The notes below the pieces were generated by a model. That model was not told the DNA's origin, searched no databases, and saw nothing but the letters and a program-made list of their open reading frames with translations. From the NCBI GenBank assembly GCA_034408745.1, contig JAWXCM010000224.1, positions 1 to 6,576 on the forward strand: 6,576 nucleotides of DNA, written 5' to 3'. This document shows positions 1 to 5,205 of this stretch, in pieces. A program made the translations under genes and the position numbers. This stretch comes from JAWXCM01 sp034408745 (GTDB lineage Bacteria; Acidobacteriota; Terriglobia; Bryobacterales; Bryobacteraceae). Position 1 is the first letter of the stretch. Every line of letters begins with the position of its first letter.

Positions 1-1117
1 CGGTGAGGGTCTGAAACACTTCGGCGTCGATCCGCCAGCGGCCCTGGCCAAGCTGATGGATAAAGAGCGGCGGTATGGAGCCGAGTTCGAAATTGGTGGC
101 GTAGAAGTTGATGCTCTCGCGCAGCACGGGGACCTTGCTTTTGATGAGAAGGCCAGCCTCTTGGCGGACAGCGACGTAGCGTTGGGTCGTGCTGCGAATG
201 GTCTTGACCACGCGGACCATGCGATCGGCAACGGGCCAATCGACCTGGGGCAAGTGCCACCATTGGAGTTCCTGTTCAGCCTCGGAAGAAACGCCGCCCG
301 GAGGCCCTTGCATGAATCGGCTGGCCTCGCGCAGTAAGTCAGGCTGATTCTCTTTGAGGGTGAAGGCCCAGTCCAGACCGAGAGCCTCGATCTCTTTGAC
401 AAAGGGTGCCTGCAGGTAGAGGGCGTCGCCCACCAGCAGATCGATAAAACGGCGACCGAGGCGTCCGGCCAGATCTTTGAGAAGCGCCAGCGCGCAAGCC
501 ACTTCGCCTTCCCCGTTTTTTTGAAAGCGGATGCCCAGCGGGATAGGAAAGGAACTGCTGACCAGAACAACGGCAACGATGCGGTGATAATACTGAATGT
601 CGGTTCTGCTCTCGCCGCGAACCTTATGTTCCACCTTGCGCTGCATACAGGCATCGCAGCAGCGGCTGAAGGAACTACAGATTTCGATACCGTCAACAGC
701 CGCCACGGCCAGTCCCCGGGACCAGACTGAGCGCATGACTCCGTTCCGTTTCAGCCGGCGGGCGATGTCGCAAGTAAGATCGAAGACGGGTTCCGGCGAT
801 TGCCTTTGGAGGGCGTAGCCAAACGTGTCGTCACTGACAGGCCCGATGCGTTTGGCGAGCGCGCCGTCACGACATGCGGCCTCGATCTGAAGCAGGCTGG
901 GAAGCTGCATGGCCGCGCCGAAGAAGACGGCGTTGAAGACCTTCTCCCACGAGTGTTGTGGAGACTGGCGGCCTTCGGGCAACGCGGCCACCAGAGAGGA
1001 GAACCCAAACACCTTGTCGAGATAAGCCCCGATTCGGCGGAGAGACAAATCAGCGACCTTCCTTATGATCGAGAAACTTTGCGAGATTGATGCCGCAAAT
1101 GGCAGCGGCGGCGTCAT
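1..1117 (-). CDS. DDE transposase of an insertion sequence (3' end beyond the left edge)
   Basis: The reading frame is open from the left edge back to an ATG at 1117-1115, and the protein is incomplete at its C-terminus. A TTG at 1048-1046 is the better start. It lies 8 bases after AAGGAAGG (1064-1057), just past the stop of the upstream gene, and would make 349 visible residues. Numbered from that TTG, an N-terminal all-alpha region (LRRIGAYLDKVFGF) is followed by the DDE catalytic core: first Asp in AVDGIEIC (D119), second Asp in LLVGDALY (D208), and the likely Glu in GRWRIDAEVF (E343). A cysteine cluster, CSSFSRCCDAC, directly follows the first Asp and could bind a metal. The fold matches the IS4-like group of transposases that cut and paste DNA; I cannot name the IS family. 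The gene follows the DUF6788-type ORF and is probably translated by coupling to it. Confidence 0.87.
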   Translation of the reverse strand, partial: MTPPLPFAASISQSFSIIRKVADLSLRRIGAYLDKVFGFSSLVAALPEGRQSPQHSWEKVFNAVFFGAAMQLPSLLQIEAACRDGALAKRIGPVSDDTFGYALQRQSPEPVFDLTCDIARRLKRNGVMRSVWSRGLAVAAVDGIEICSSFSRCCDACMQRKVEHKVRGESRTDIQYYHRIVAVVLVSSSFPIPLGIRFQKNGEGEVACALALLKDLAGRLGRRFIDLLVGDALYLQAPFVKEIEALGLDWAFTLKENQPDLLREASRFMQGPPGGVSSEAEQELQWWHLPQVDWPVADRMVRVVKTIRSTTQRYVAVRQEAGLLIKSKVPVLRESINFYATNFELGSIPPLFIHQLGQGRWRIDAEVFQTLT

Positions 1118-1379
1118 CGAAGCGGCGGCGCATTTCCATCTTCTCGCGCACCTGATCAGCGAGTTCGGCGGGGATATTAAAAGCCTTCGGTTTACCGTTA
1201 ACGAGGACGGAAATCTGGTACTGGGAGTGAAGGTTAATGCCGTCGGCGCAACGGCAGTTGGGGCGACCGCAGGACCGCTTGCGCTCGACAAAAGAGCCGG
1301 GCAACATTTCGCGCAGAGAGCCGAGGCCGCGGACGAGTCTGCCGCGGCGCTCCAGGGCGGGGTCGGGAGGCTTTTTCAT
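1050..1379 (-). CDS. DUF6788-type accessory protein of the insertion sequence
   Basis: A 109-residue protein. It has a basic N-terminus (MKKPPDPALERRGRLVRGLG), a central LPGSFVERKRSCGRPNCRC segment with C37, C42 and C44 arranged C-x4-C-x-C, and a helical C-terminal half with acidic and basic residues (VREKMEMRRRFDDAA). This pattern, in which a 'GS-V-R----CGKP-CRC' core is followed by a short strand region, fits the DUF6788 family. Members of that family commonly sit directly upstream of DDE transposases in insertion sequences. Its molecular role is unknown; a small zinc-binding DNA-contact protein is an inference from the cysteines. It is the first gene of the IS transcript, and its end overlaps or abuts the transposase start. 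No ribosome site is visible before the ATG, because the promoter lies only a few bases upstream. An internal Met at residue 25 is an alternative start but would remove the basic N-terminus. Confidence 0.8.
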   Translation of the reverse strand: MKKPPDPALERRGRLVRGLGSLREMLPGSFVERKRSCGRPNCRCADGINLHSQYQISVLVNGKPKAFNIPAELADQVREKMEMRRRFDDAAAAICGINLAKFLDHKEGR

Positions 1380-1388
1380 CTGCCACTT

Positions 1389-1417
1389 ATATTAGTGTCA
1401 GAACAACCGGATGTCAA
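1389..1417 (-). promoter_or_regulatory. Sigma70-type promoter of the insertion sequence
   Basis: Read on the minus strand, TTGACA (1417-1412) is followed by exactly 17 bases and TAATAT (1394-1389). That is a perfect -35 box and a one-mismatch -10 box at ideal spacing. The start codon of the DUF6788-type gene is at 1379, so transcription would begin about two to four bases before the ATG and the mRNA would be nearly leaderless. The -10 region lies in a short inverted repeat (CACT at 1384-1388 region against AGTG at 1394-1397) that could belong to the IS end. The exact IS boundary cannot be set without its other end. Confidence 0.72.
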
Positions 1418-1717
1418 GGACCCTGAGAACTTTGCAAGAATGCCATAGACCTCAGTTTGGAGAGCGAACCCCTGCAAACAAATGGGCCGGACTGGTTATG
1501 CTTCCTACCTTAAGGAATCACTGGGGGGCTTGACACAATACTGCGCCGGCGGCTCCAGGGTTTCACGAGAGTTCCGTCTCTCGAGGGGTGGGAATGCGCT
1601 TGGGGCGAGGGCCCGCGCCGCCACGCAACTCTGACGCGGGCCGACTTCCCGTTCTGATCCCGCCGGAATGGGCCAGGTTCATCGCGGGGGCAAGTCTAAT
1701 GTTGATATGTTGATCGA
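1418..1717. other. Intergenic stretch without a recognisable gene
   Basis: About 300 bases between the insertion-sequence promoter and the VOC gene. No frame gives a protein I recognise. It contains a perfect 6-bp hairpin (CGAGAG 1566-1571, loop TTCCGT, CTCTCG 1578-1583) with no T-tract, and an isolated TTGACA at 1530-1535 without a matching -10 box. The outer terminus of the insertion sequence and any target-site duplication should lie near the left end of this stretch. Confidence 0.55.
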
Positions 1718-2158
1718 ATGCGCCCCCAACCTCTCATCGCCGTTACTGACGTAGAAGCCAGCAGCCGGTGGTATCGGCGTCTGCTGGGTTGTCTGAGCAA
1801 TCATGGAGGCTCCGCGTATGAGCAGTTGGTCTCGCACGGCCAACTTGTTCTTCAGTTGCACAGCTTCGAAGTGGAACACCATCACGGACCGATTGGCGAT
1901 CGTGATGACAAGCCATATGGCAACGGTGTGTTGCTGTGGTTCGAGGTGGATGATTTCGAGGCGGTCATGCAGCGGTCCGCTGAAATGGGCGTCGACATTG
2001 TCATGCCCCCGCATCGAAACCCTCCTGACGGTAGCGGCGGGCCGAATCACTGGGAGTGCTGGATGCGGGATCCGGACGGATATATCGTGGTTGTTGCGAG
2101 TCCCTATGGATCTGCTGACGGAACCTGGCGTCCCAGCCAGAACCCCTTTGGCGGGTAG
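1718..2158 (+). CDS. VOC-fold protein (glyoxalase / bleomycin-resistance-like)
   Basis: A 146-residue cytoplasmic protein, the normal length for a single VOC-domain protein. The N-terminal beta-alpha unit is clear (VTDVEASSRWYRRLLG, residues 9-24). A second half follows (LLWFEVDDF 72-80, then the helix EAVMQRSAEMGVDIV 81-95), and the terminal signature is HWECWMRDPDG (111-121). VOC proteins include glyoxalase I, extradiol dioxygenases and drug-binding immunity proteins. Here the Glu that normally follows DPDG by four residues and binds the metal is Val125, and no His or Glu stands at the start of the first strand. A metal-dependent enzyme activity is therefore doubtful, and ligand binding is more likely. 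A HHH run (54-56) in the loop is notable. The ATG at 1718 is the only start after an in-frame stop at 1703; no strong ribosome site precedes it. It appears to be a single-gene unit, and its substrate is unknown. Confidence 0.85.
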   Translation: MRPQPLIAVTDVEASSRWYRRLLGCLSNHGGSAYEQLVSHGQLVLQLHSFEVEHHHGPIGDRDDKPYGNGVLLWFEVDDFEAVMQRSAEMGVDIVMPPHRNPPDGSGGPNHWECWMRDPDGYIVVVASPYGSADGTWRPSQNPFGG

Positions 2159-2652
2159 ATCTGGAGTAGTTGCGAAGGAGACTACCGGCCGACTCGAGGT
2201 GCATCGCTTTCAGTCGATGTATCGCTCGCTCGCGGCTCGCCGTCCGGAAGCCGACCTCCCGGCACCGAACCTCTCGGGTTGGCCTCACCATGGATCGGGG
2301 AGAGCGGACATCGACTGACGAAGTTACCGTACTCGGGAACGCCTGCCAGGCTCCGGCAATCCACAAGAGCGAGAAGCCGGAATCTGAGAGTGACGTGATA
2401 ACGGCGGGTTGCCGAACGCTTGCGCAAGGGTTCGCCCCTGTGAGGTCCGATTATCGGAGTTCGACCGGTCGCGGCCGTCCGCAATCCCGCGCCCCGTGGC
2501 GCCGATCTTGGATTCCGGGATCGCCGTTTCGCAAGCGCAACCCAGCCGCCGGATGGTGTTCGAGCACGGGATGCAATGCCAGGGACGATTTGGGCGAAGG
2601 CAGCCGGGCGCCCGAAACAGCTATGCTGAATTCGCACGATCTGGGGTAACTG
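2159..2652. other. Long non-coding stretch, no gene supported
   Basis: About 490 bases between the VOC and DUF1080 genes. Several frames stay open on both strands (for instance minus 2637-2182), but they give arginine-, proline- and serine-rich translations with no domain pattern, as expected when high GC removes stop codons. A small hairpin (CATCG, 8-base loop, CGATG) lies near 2202-2219. No clear promoter or terminator is visible. It may hold decayed coding sequence. Confidence 0.5.
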
Positions 2653-3492
2653 ATGAAGACCACACTTGTATTTCTGGCTACCCTCTCGTTCGCTGGAGGC
2701 GCGGACTGGCAGTCGGCGCCGGCGAAGGACTGGATTTCTCTATTCAATGGAAAGAATCTTGACGGGTGGGTCGTGAAACTCGCCGGACACGAACCGGGCG
2801 ACAACTACGGAGAAACGTTTCGAGTGGAGAACGGACTCATACGGGTGATGTACGACAAGTATCCCGATGGGTTCGGTTCGCGCTTTGGGCACCTTTTTTG
2901 GCATCGGAAGCTCTCCCACTACGTGCTGTCGGTGGAGTATCGCTTTTTCGGCGAGCAGATTCAGGGTGGGCCGTCCTATGCGAAGCTGAACAGCGGCGTG
3001 ATGGTGCACTCGCAAGCACCCAGCACTATCCTCAAAGGTCAGGACTGGCCGATAAGCGTGGAGGCCCAGTTTCTTGCCGGTGGACGCACCACGATGAACG
3101 TCTGTACGCCGGGCACGGAGATCCACATGAATGGCGAAATGGTGAAGGCACACTGCACTAACTCAAGATCGAAAACCTTTCCAGACAATCAGTGGGTGAA
3201 GGTTGAGGTGGAAGTGCTAGGCGGTGATCGGGTCCGCCACTGGATCGGCGGGGAGAGAGTTCTCGAGTATGAAAAGCCGATGATCGGGGGAGGAGTTGCC
3301 AATGGCTACGCCCCTGCCATTAAACAAGACGGTAAGGTGCTCACGGACGGCTACATCGGGCTACAGGCCGAAAGCCAGCCAGTGGAGTTTCGCAACGTGA
3401 GACTACTCAATCTTGCCGGCTGCCTGGCCAGGGAATCGCCGGCGTACCGCGAATATTTTGTTCAACGAGACGATTCGAACTGCCGCCAATGA
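2653..3492 (+). CDS. Secreted 3-keto-disaccharide hydrolase-domain (DUF1080) protein
   Basis: A 279-residue protein with an N-terminal signal peptide (K2, hydrophobic residues 4-14, cleavage probably around residues 16-24). It is followed by the concanavalin-like beta-sandwich of the DUF1080 / 3-keto-disaccharide hydrolase family: WISLFNGKNLDGW (27-39), NGLIRV (60-65), YVLSVEYRF (90-98), NSGVMVHS (113-120), PISVEAQFLAGG (133-144), and the closing strand GYIGLQAESQPVEFRNVRLL (233-252). Family members act outside the cytoplasm on glycans, and characterised ones cleave 3-keto-glycosides. The substrate here cannot be told from sequence. The C-terminal tail has C257 and C277 in a GC...SPAYREYFV...DDSNC pattern, which I recognise as recurrent in this family; it is perhaps a disulfide-closed calcium-type motif. 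GGGGT (2644-2648) precedes the ATG by about four bases. No glycan-degradation partner genes are adjacent. Confidence 0.9.
   Translation: MKTTLVFLATLSFAGGADWQSAPAKDWISLFNGKNLDGWVVKLAGHEPGDNYGETFRVENGLIRVMYDKYPDGFGSRFGHLFWHRKLSHYVLSVEYRFFGEQIQGGPSYAKLNSGVMVHSQAPSTILKGQDWPISVEAQFLAGGRTTMNVCTPGTEIHMNGEMVKAHCTNSRSKTFPDNQWVKVEVEVLGGDRVRHWIGGERVLEYEKPMIGGGVANGYAPAIKQDGKVLTDGYIGLQAESQPVEFRNVRLLNLAGCLARESPAYREYFVQRDDSNCRQ
2698..2720. repeat. 23-base near-perfect palindrome inside the DUF1080 gene
   Basis: Left arm GGCGC-G-GACTG (2698-2708), central G (2709), right arm CAGTC-G-GCGCC (2710-2720). Ten of eleven pairs match; only G2703/G2715 fails. It encodes residues 16-23 (GADWQSAP) at the signal-peptide/mature boundary. 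The opposite strand, read in the mirror frame, gives the similar peptide ADCQSAPP. DWQSA-type peptides at such places recall a dispersed palindromic repeat I associate with Verrucomicrobia and Acidobacteria genomes. That link is from memory, and no second copy lies in this window. Confidence 0.6.
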
Positions 3493-3632
3493 CGCAGGAC
3501 GGAACCACTGACATCATTACGAAATGTTCGCGTGGCGCTGAATGCGAAGTCTCACGGATTCCGGACGTTCCGCCAGGAGAGTTATCGGAATGTTGAAACG
3601 GAGGACGCTAGTGTAACGTTCTCTCCCTGGTT

Positions 3633-3673
3633 GTGGACCTGGACGTGTGCGAACCGTCGACCTCTTCCATGCC
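3633..3673 (-). repeat. Decayed 3' fragment of tRNA-Ala(GGC), candidate att site copy 1
   Basis: This 41-base stretch matches 3948-3988 at 39 of 41 positions, differing at 3646 and 3649. Read on the minus strand it runs from the GGC anticodon through the T-arm to the discriminator base. The two differences change the T-loop (TTCGCAC for TTCGAAC) and break one T-stem pair, and the CCA end has become CAA. Identity stops abruptly at the anticodon; the 5' side of the anticodon stem is not conserved. This fits an older attachment-site remnant that no longer folds, not a working tRNA. Confidence 0.75.
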
Positions 3674-3874
3674 TGCAAGCGCGCACTCGACAAGTCCCCG
3701 GCCACAATTTGCGCGGTCTCAACTGTGTACGAGGTCAACACTCTGCCTTTACCCAGGTGGCTGCGAGCGAGAACGATAACCTTCCCCCAGGAATCGGCGC
3801 GAAGACGGTTGAATAGCGTGGAAGGCAGCTTCGAAATTCACACGGCGCCCATGGCTGCCCGTGCATCAAATGGG

Positions 3875-3903
3875 GTTTGGACTTCAGTTGGACTCCACGG
3901 GCG
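3875..3903 (+). repeat. Direct repeat copy 1 flanking the tRNA fragment
   Basis: It has the form GTTTGGAC, a 6-base spacer, then TGGACTCCACGGGCG. The partner at 4052-4079 has the same two blocks with a 5-base spacer and one difference in the second block (22 of 23 block positions identical). The two copies have the same orientation and lie 45 and 57 bases from the two ends of the tRNA fragment between them. They could be arm-type recombinase binding sites; that role is inferred. Confidence 0.55.
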
Positions 3904-3945
3904 CGGAGTTTGACGGGCCGAGGCCCGTAAGTGTTTGAGGAGTTT

Positions 3946-3995
3946 TGGTGGACCTGGACGGGTTCGAACCGTCGACCTCTTCCATGCCATGGAAG
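3946..3995 (-). pseudogene. 3' half of tRNA-Ala(GGC), candidate att site copy 2
   Basis: Read on the minus strand from 3995: anticodon stem-loop CTTCC-ATGGCAT-GGAAG (anticodon GGC), variable loop AGGTC, T-arm GACGG-TTCGAAC-CCGTC, 3' acceptor strand CAGGTCC, discriminator A, then CCA encoded to about 3946. T at acceptor position 70 would give the G3-U70 pair that marks tRNA-Ala. The D-arm and 5' acceptor strand are absent: upstream of the anticodon stem the sequence becomes an AT-rich AAATATCAATCACTTAC. A tRNA gene cut at the anticodon stem, with its 3' half kept intact, is the classic footprint of tyrosine-recombinase integration, which duplicates the 3' part at the far island end. An intact tRNA-Ala should lie elsewhere. 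Confidence 0.82.
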
Positions 3996-4051
3996 AAATA
4001 TCAATCACTTACAGGGATTTCGACCAGAAACAAAAGACTTAGAGGAAGGCA

Positions 4052-4079
4052 GTTTGGACGCCGGTGGACGCCACGGGCG
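4052..4079 (+). repeat. Direct repeat copy 2 flanking the tRNA fragment
   Basis: It has the form GTTTGGAC, a 5-base spacer, then TGGACGCCACGGGCG, matching 3875-3903 in both blocks with a single difference (G4070 for T3894). It lies 57 bases beyond the anticodon-stem end of the tRNA fragment, on the side of the integrase and operon. Confidence 0.55.
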
Positions 4080-4151
4080 TCATTCTTCGCGACTCCACAC
4101 CGGGAAGTGACCTGTGGCGTGCTTTCACGCGCGCGGTTGTAGGCTGTTGTG

Positions 4152-4179
4152 ATTGTTGCCTGCTGGAGCAGACAACAAT
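4152..4179. terminator. Strong hairpin between converging strands, possible terminator
   Basis: ATTGTTG and CAACAAT, then CCTGCT against AGCAG-type pairing, form a 13-position stem with one mismatch (C4159/A4172) and a tight GG loop. On the plus strand it is followed by TTTATTTCT, a U-rich tail. On the minus strand it lies 46 bases past the stop of the last operon gene but has no T-run. It could end stray plus-strand transcription and, less surely, the operon transcript. Confidence 0.45.
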
Positions 4180-4224
4180 TTATTTCTCTATAAGGAGGAT
4201 GCCCACGCCCGATCCGTGCGGGCT

Positions 4225-4623
4225 TCAGCCGGTCTCGGATTTGGTCGGCCGCACCACCCACTCCGCTCCGTCGCGAAGTTTGCCGCCAATGCCCCTGCGC
4301 TTCTTCTGACCGTAAACAACGCCATGGGCCGGTTCCTCTGGTTCGGGATCGCGAGCTACCGCCTGATTGAGAGACCGCGCATGGCCAGCCGTGATTGCCG
4401 CCAAGCCATATCTGGGATAGTTGCGGATGACGTCCTCAGGCGCGCGTCCGGCTATCGTCAGCACCGATTCGATGGTTATGGACAGTTCCTCGTCCTTGAA
4501 CGCAGCGGAAGAGATGGCTGCGTTGCCCTGCTCATCCCAATCGACCCACGTCGCGGGGATGCGCCGAAAAAGCCGCTCGGTCGCAGGGATGCTCGGATCA
4601 TCTTCAAAAATGCTGCTGGGCAT
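4225..4623 (-). CDS. Uncharacterised 132-residue protein, third gene of the operon
   Basis: I know no named family for this protein, though its pattern looks like a recurring hypothetical type. Visible blocks are ATERLFRRIPATWVDW (14-29), SAAFKDEELSI (39-49), APEDVIRNYPRYGLAAITAG (61-80), HARSLNQAVARDPEPEEPAH (81-100), and a basic stretch QKKRRGIGGKL (106-116) followed by AEWVVRP (120-126). There is no signal peptide or membrane segment, so it should be cytoplasmic. Glu/Asp, His100 and the Arg residues in the PAH block could be functional but no catalytic motif is evident. It starts 25 bases after the previous gene stops. The bases before the ATG are a G-run (GGGGGGAA) close to the start, so translational coupling is likely. 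The consistent gene order suggests it works with the two upstream proteins; its role is unknown. Confidence 0.75.
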   Translation of the reverse strand: MPSSIFEDDPSIPATERLFRRIPATWVDWDEQGNAAISSAAFKDEELSITIESVLTIAGRAPEDVIRNYPRYGLAAITAGHARSLNQAVARDPEPEEPAHGVVYGQKKRRGIGGKLRDGAEWVVRPTKSETG

Positions 4624-4647
4624 TTCCCCCCAATCCGCGCATACGAG

Positions 4648-5205
4648 TTATTCCAACGTCCCGATGATCGACCTCAACGGTTCGCGATCTTCCGGTAGCG
4701 CATGCTCGGACTCACTTCCGTTCAGGCGATTTCGAACGTAGAAATACGGCTGCTCTTCGCGATCAAACACGACCTCTAAATCGATGCCCTGCCGATGCCA
4801 CTCAAGTTGAAGGCCGCCGCTGGATAACGGCACAACGCGCGGGGCCGGGCTCGTAGGTCCTAGAAGACCATTCAGAAGGTTCATTGCGTCCTGAACCGTC
4901 TTCGGGTCGATGGTATTCGCACCGTAGCTATCCCAGTTCGGCGGGAGTGTACGCAGGTCGACGAAACCTTGCATGAGCGGGTCGAACCAGGAAGGAAGCG
5001 CTTGACCGTAATCCTGCCATTCAATCTGGAACATTTGGCCCCGAGAGTAATACTTACGTTGCCGCGATATGAGGACCGGCTGCTGAAACGTGCTGAGGAC
5101 GACTCGGTCCTCCCCGGAAAAATAGTCCAGATACGCAGCGGATGCGCTAGTCGCCAGAATCCCGCGATCTTGTATCGTGAGTTCAGCGGTTCCCAATGCT
5201 GGCAT
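4648..5205 (-). CDS. Uncharacterised NWDSYGA-motif protein, second gene of the operon
   Basis: A 185-residue cytoplasmic protein with no signal peptide or membrane helix. The C-terminal half carries the recognisable core: LRTLPPNWDSYGANTID (84-100), a helix DAMNLLNGLLG, PRVVPLSSGGLQLEWHRQGI (112-131), and a strand DLEVVFD (132-138). Small proteins with a 'LP-NWD-YGA ... VVP---GG-QLEW---G-DLE' pattern occur in many bacteria as hypothetical proteins; I can give no function. The N-terminal half (Leu- and Tyr-rich) shows no motif I know. The ATG at 5205 overlaps the end of the TIGR04255 gene by 23 bases and is preceded by GGAGG (5220-5216) at a 10-base spacing, which points to coupled translation and a shared mRNA. 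It probably acts with its two neighbours, possibly by direct binding. Confidence 0.78.
   Translation of the reverse strand: MPALGTAELTIQDRGILATSASAAYLDYFSGEDRVVLSTFQQPVLISRQRKYYSRGQMFQIEWQDYGQALPSWFDPLMQGFVDLRTLPPNWDSYGANTIDPKTVQDAMNLLNGLLGPTSPAPRVVPLSSGGLQLEWHRQGIDLEVVFDREEQPYFYVRNRLNGSESEHALPEDREPLRSIIGTLE

Larger units (their letters stand above)
3493..3947. other. Non-coding island-edge DNA
   Basis: No protein gene is supported. It contains the first tRNA-Ala fragment (3633-3673) and the first copy of a 29-base repeat (3875-3903). Open frames here, such as minus 3741-3517, owe the translated string KRSTVRTRPGP to the tRNA T-arm and acceptor sequence. That is a well-known false-ORF signature. 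Confidence 0.55.
4005..4224. other. Non-coding stretch between att remnant and operon end
   Basis: No gene is supported on either strand. It includes the second flanking repeat (4052-4079) and a strong hairpin (4152-4179). An AAGGAGG followed one base later by ATG (4192-4201) is too close to act as a start, and that frame is antisense to the third operon gene. Confidence 0.5.

Noticed and set aside
1530..1535. TTGACA as a possible promoter for the VOC gene
   Set aside because: No -10-like hexamer occurs 15-19 bases downstream; the spacer is GC-rich and the gene starts nearly 190 bases away.
1566..1583. Perfect 6-bp hairpin as a terminator
   Set aside because: It lacks a T-run on either strand and no gene ends next to it.
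2182..2637. 151-codon minus-strand ORF between the VOC and DUF1080 genes
   Set aside because: Arg/Pro/Ser-rich, no domain signature, no ribosome site, and equally long frames are open on the other strand, which is typical of GC-rich non-coding DNA.
3517..3741. Minus-strand ORF with KRSTVRTRPGP
   Set aside because: The distinctive string is the translated T-arm and acceptor sequence of the tRNA-Ala fragment; nothing else in the frame resembles a protein.
3735..4004. Minus-strand ORF beginning MIFLPWHGRGRRFEPVQVHQ
   Set aside because: Its first twenty residues are again a translation of the tRNA fragment, and the rest has no recognisable pattern.
4192..4201. AAGGAGG followed by ATG on the plus strand
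   Set aside because: Only one base separates them, too close for ribosome initiation, and the frame is antisense to the third operon gene.
4153..4698. 181-codon plus-strand ORF
   Set aside because: It is antisense to the third operon gene, whose minus-strand translation has coherent conserved-looking blocks, and this frame has none.
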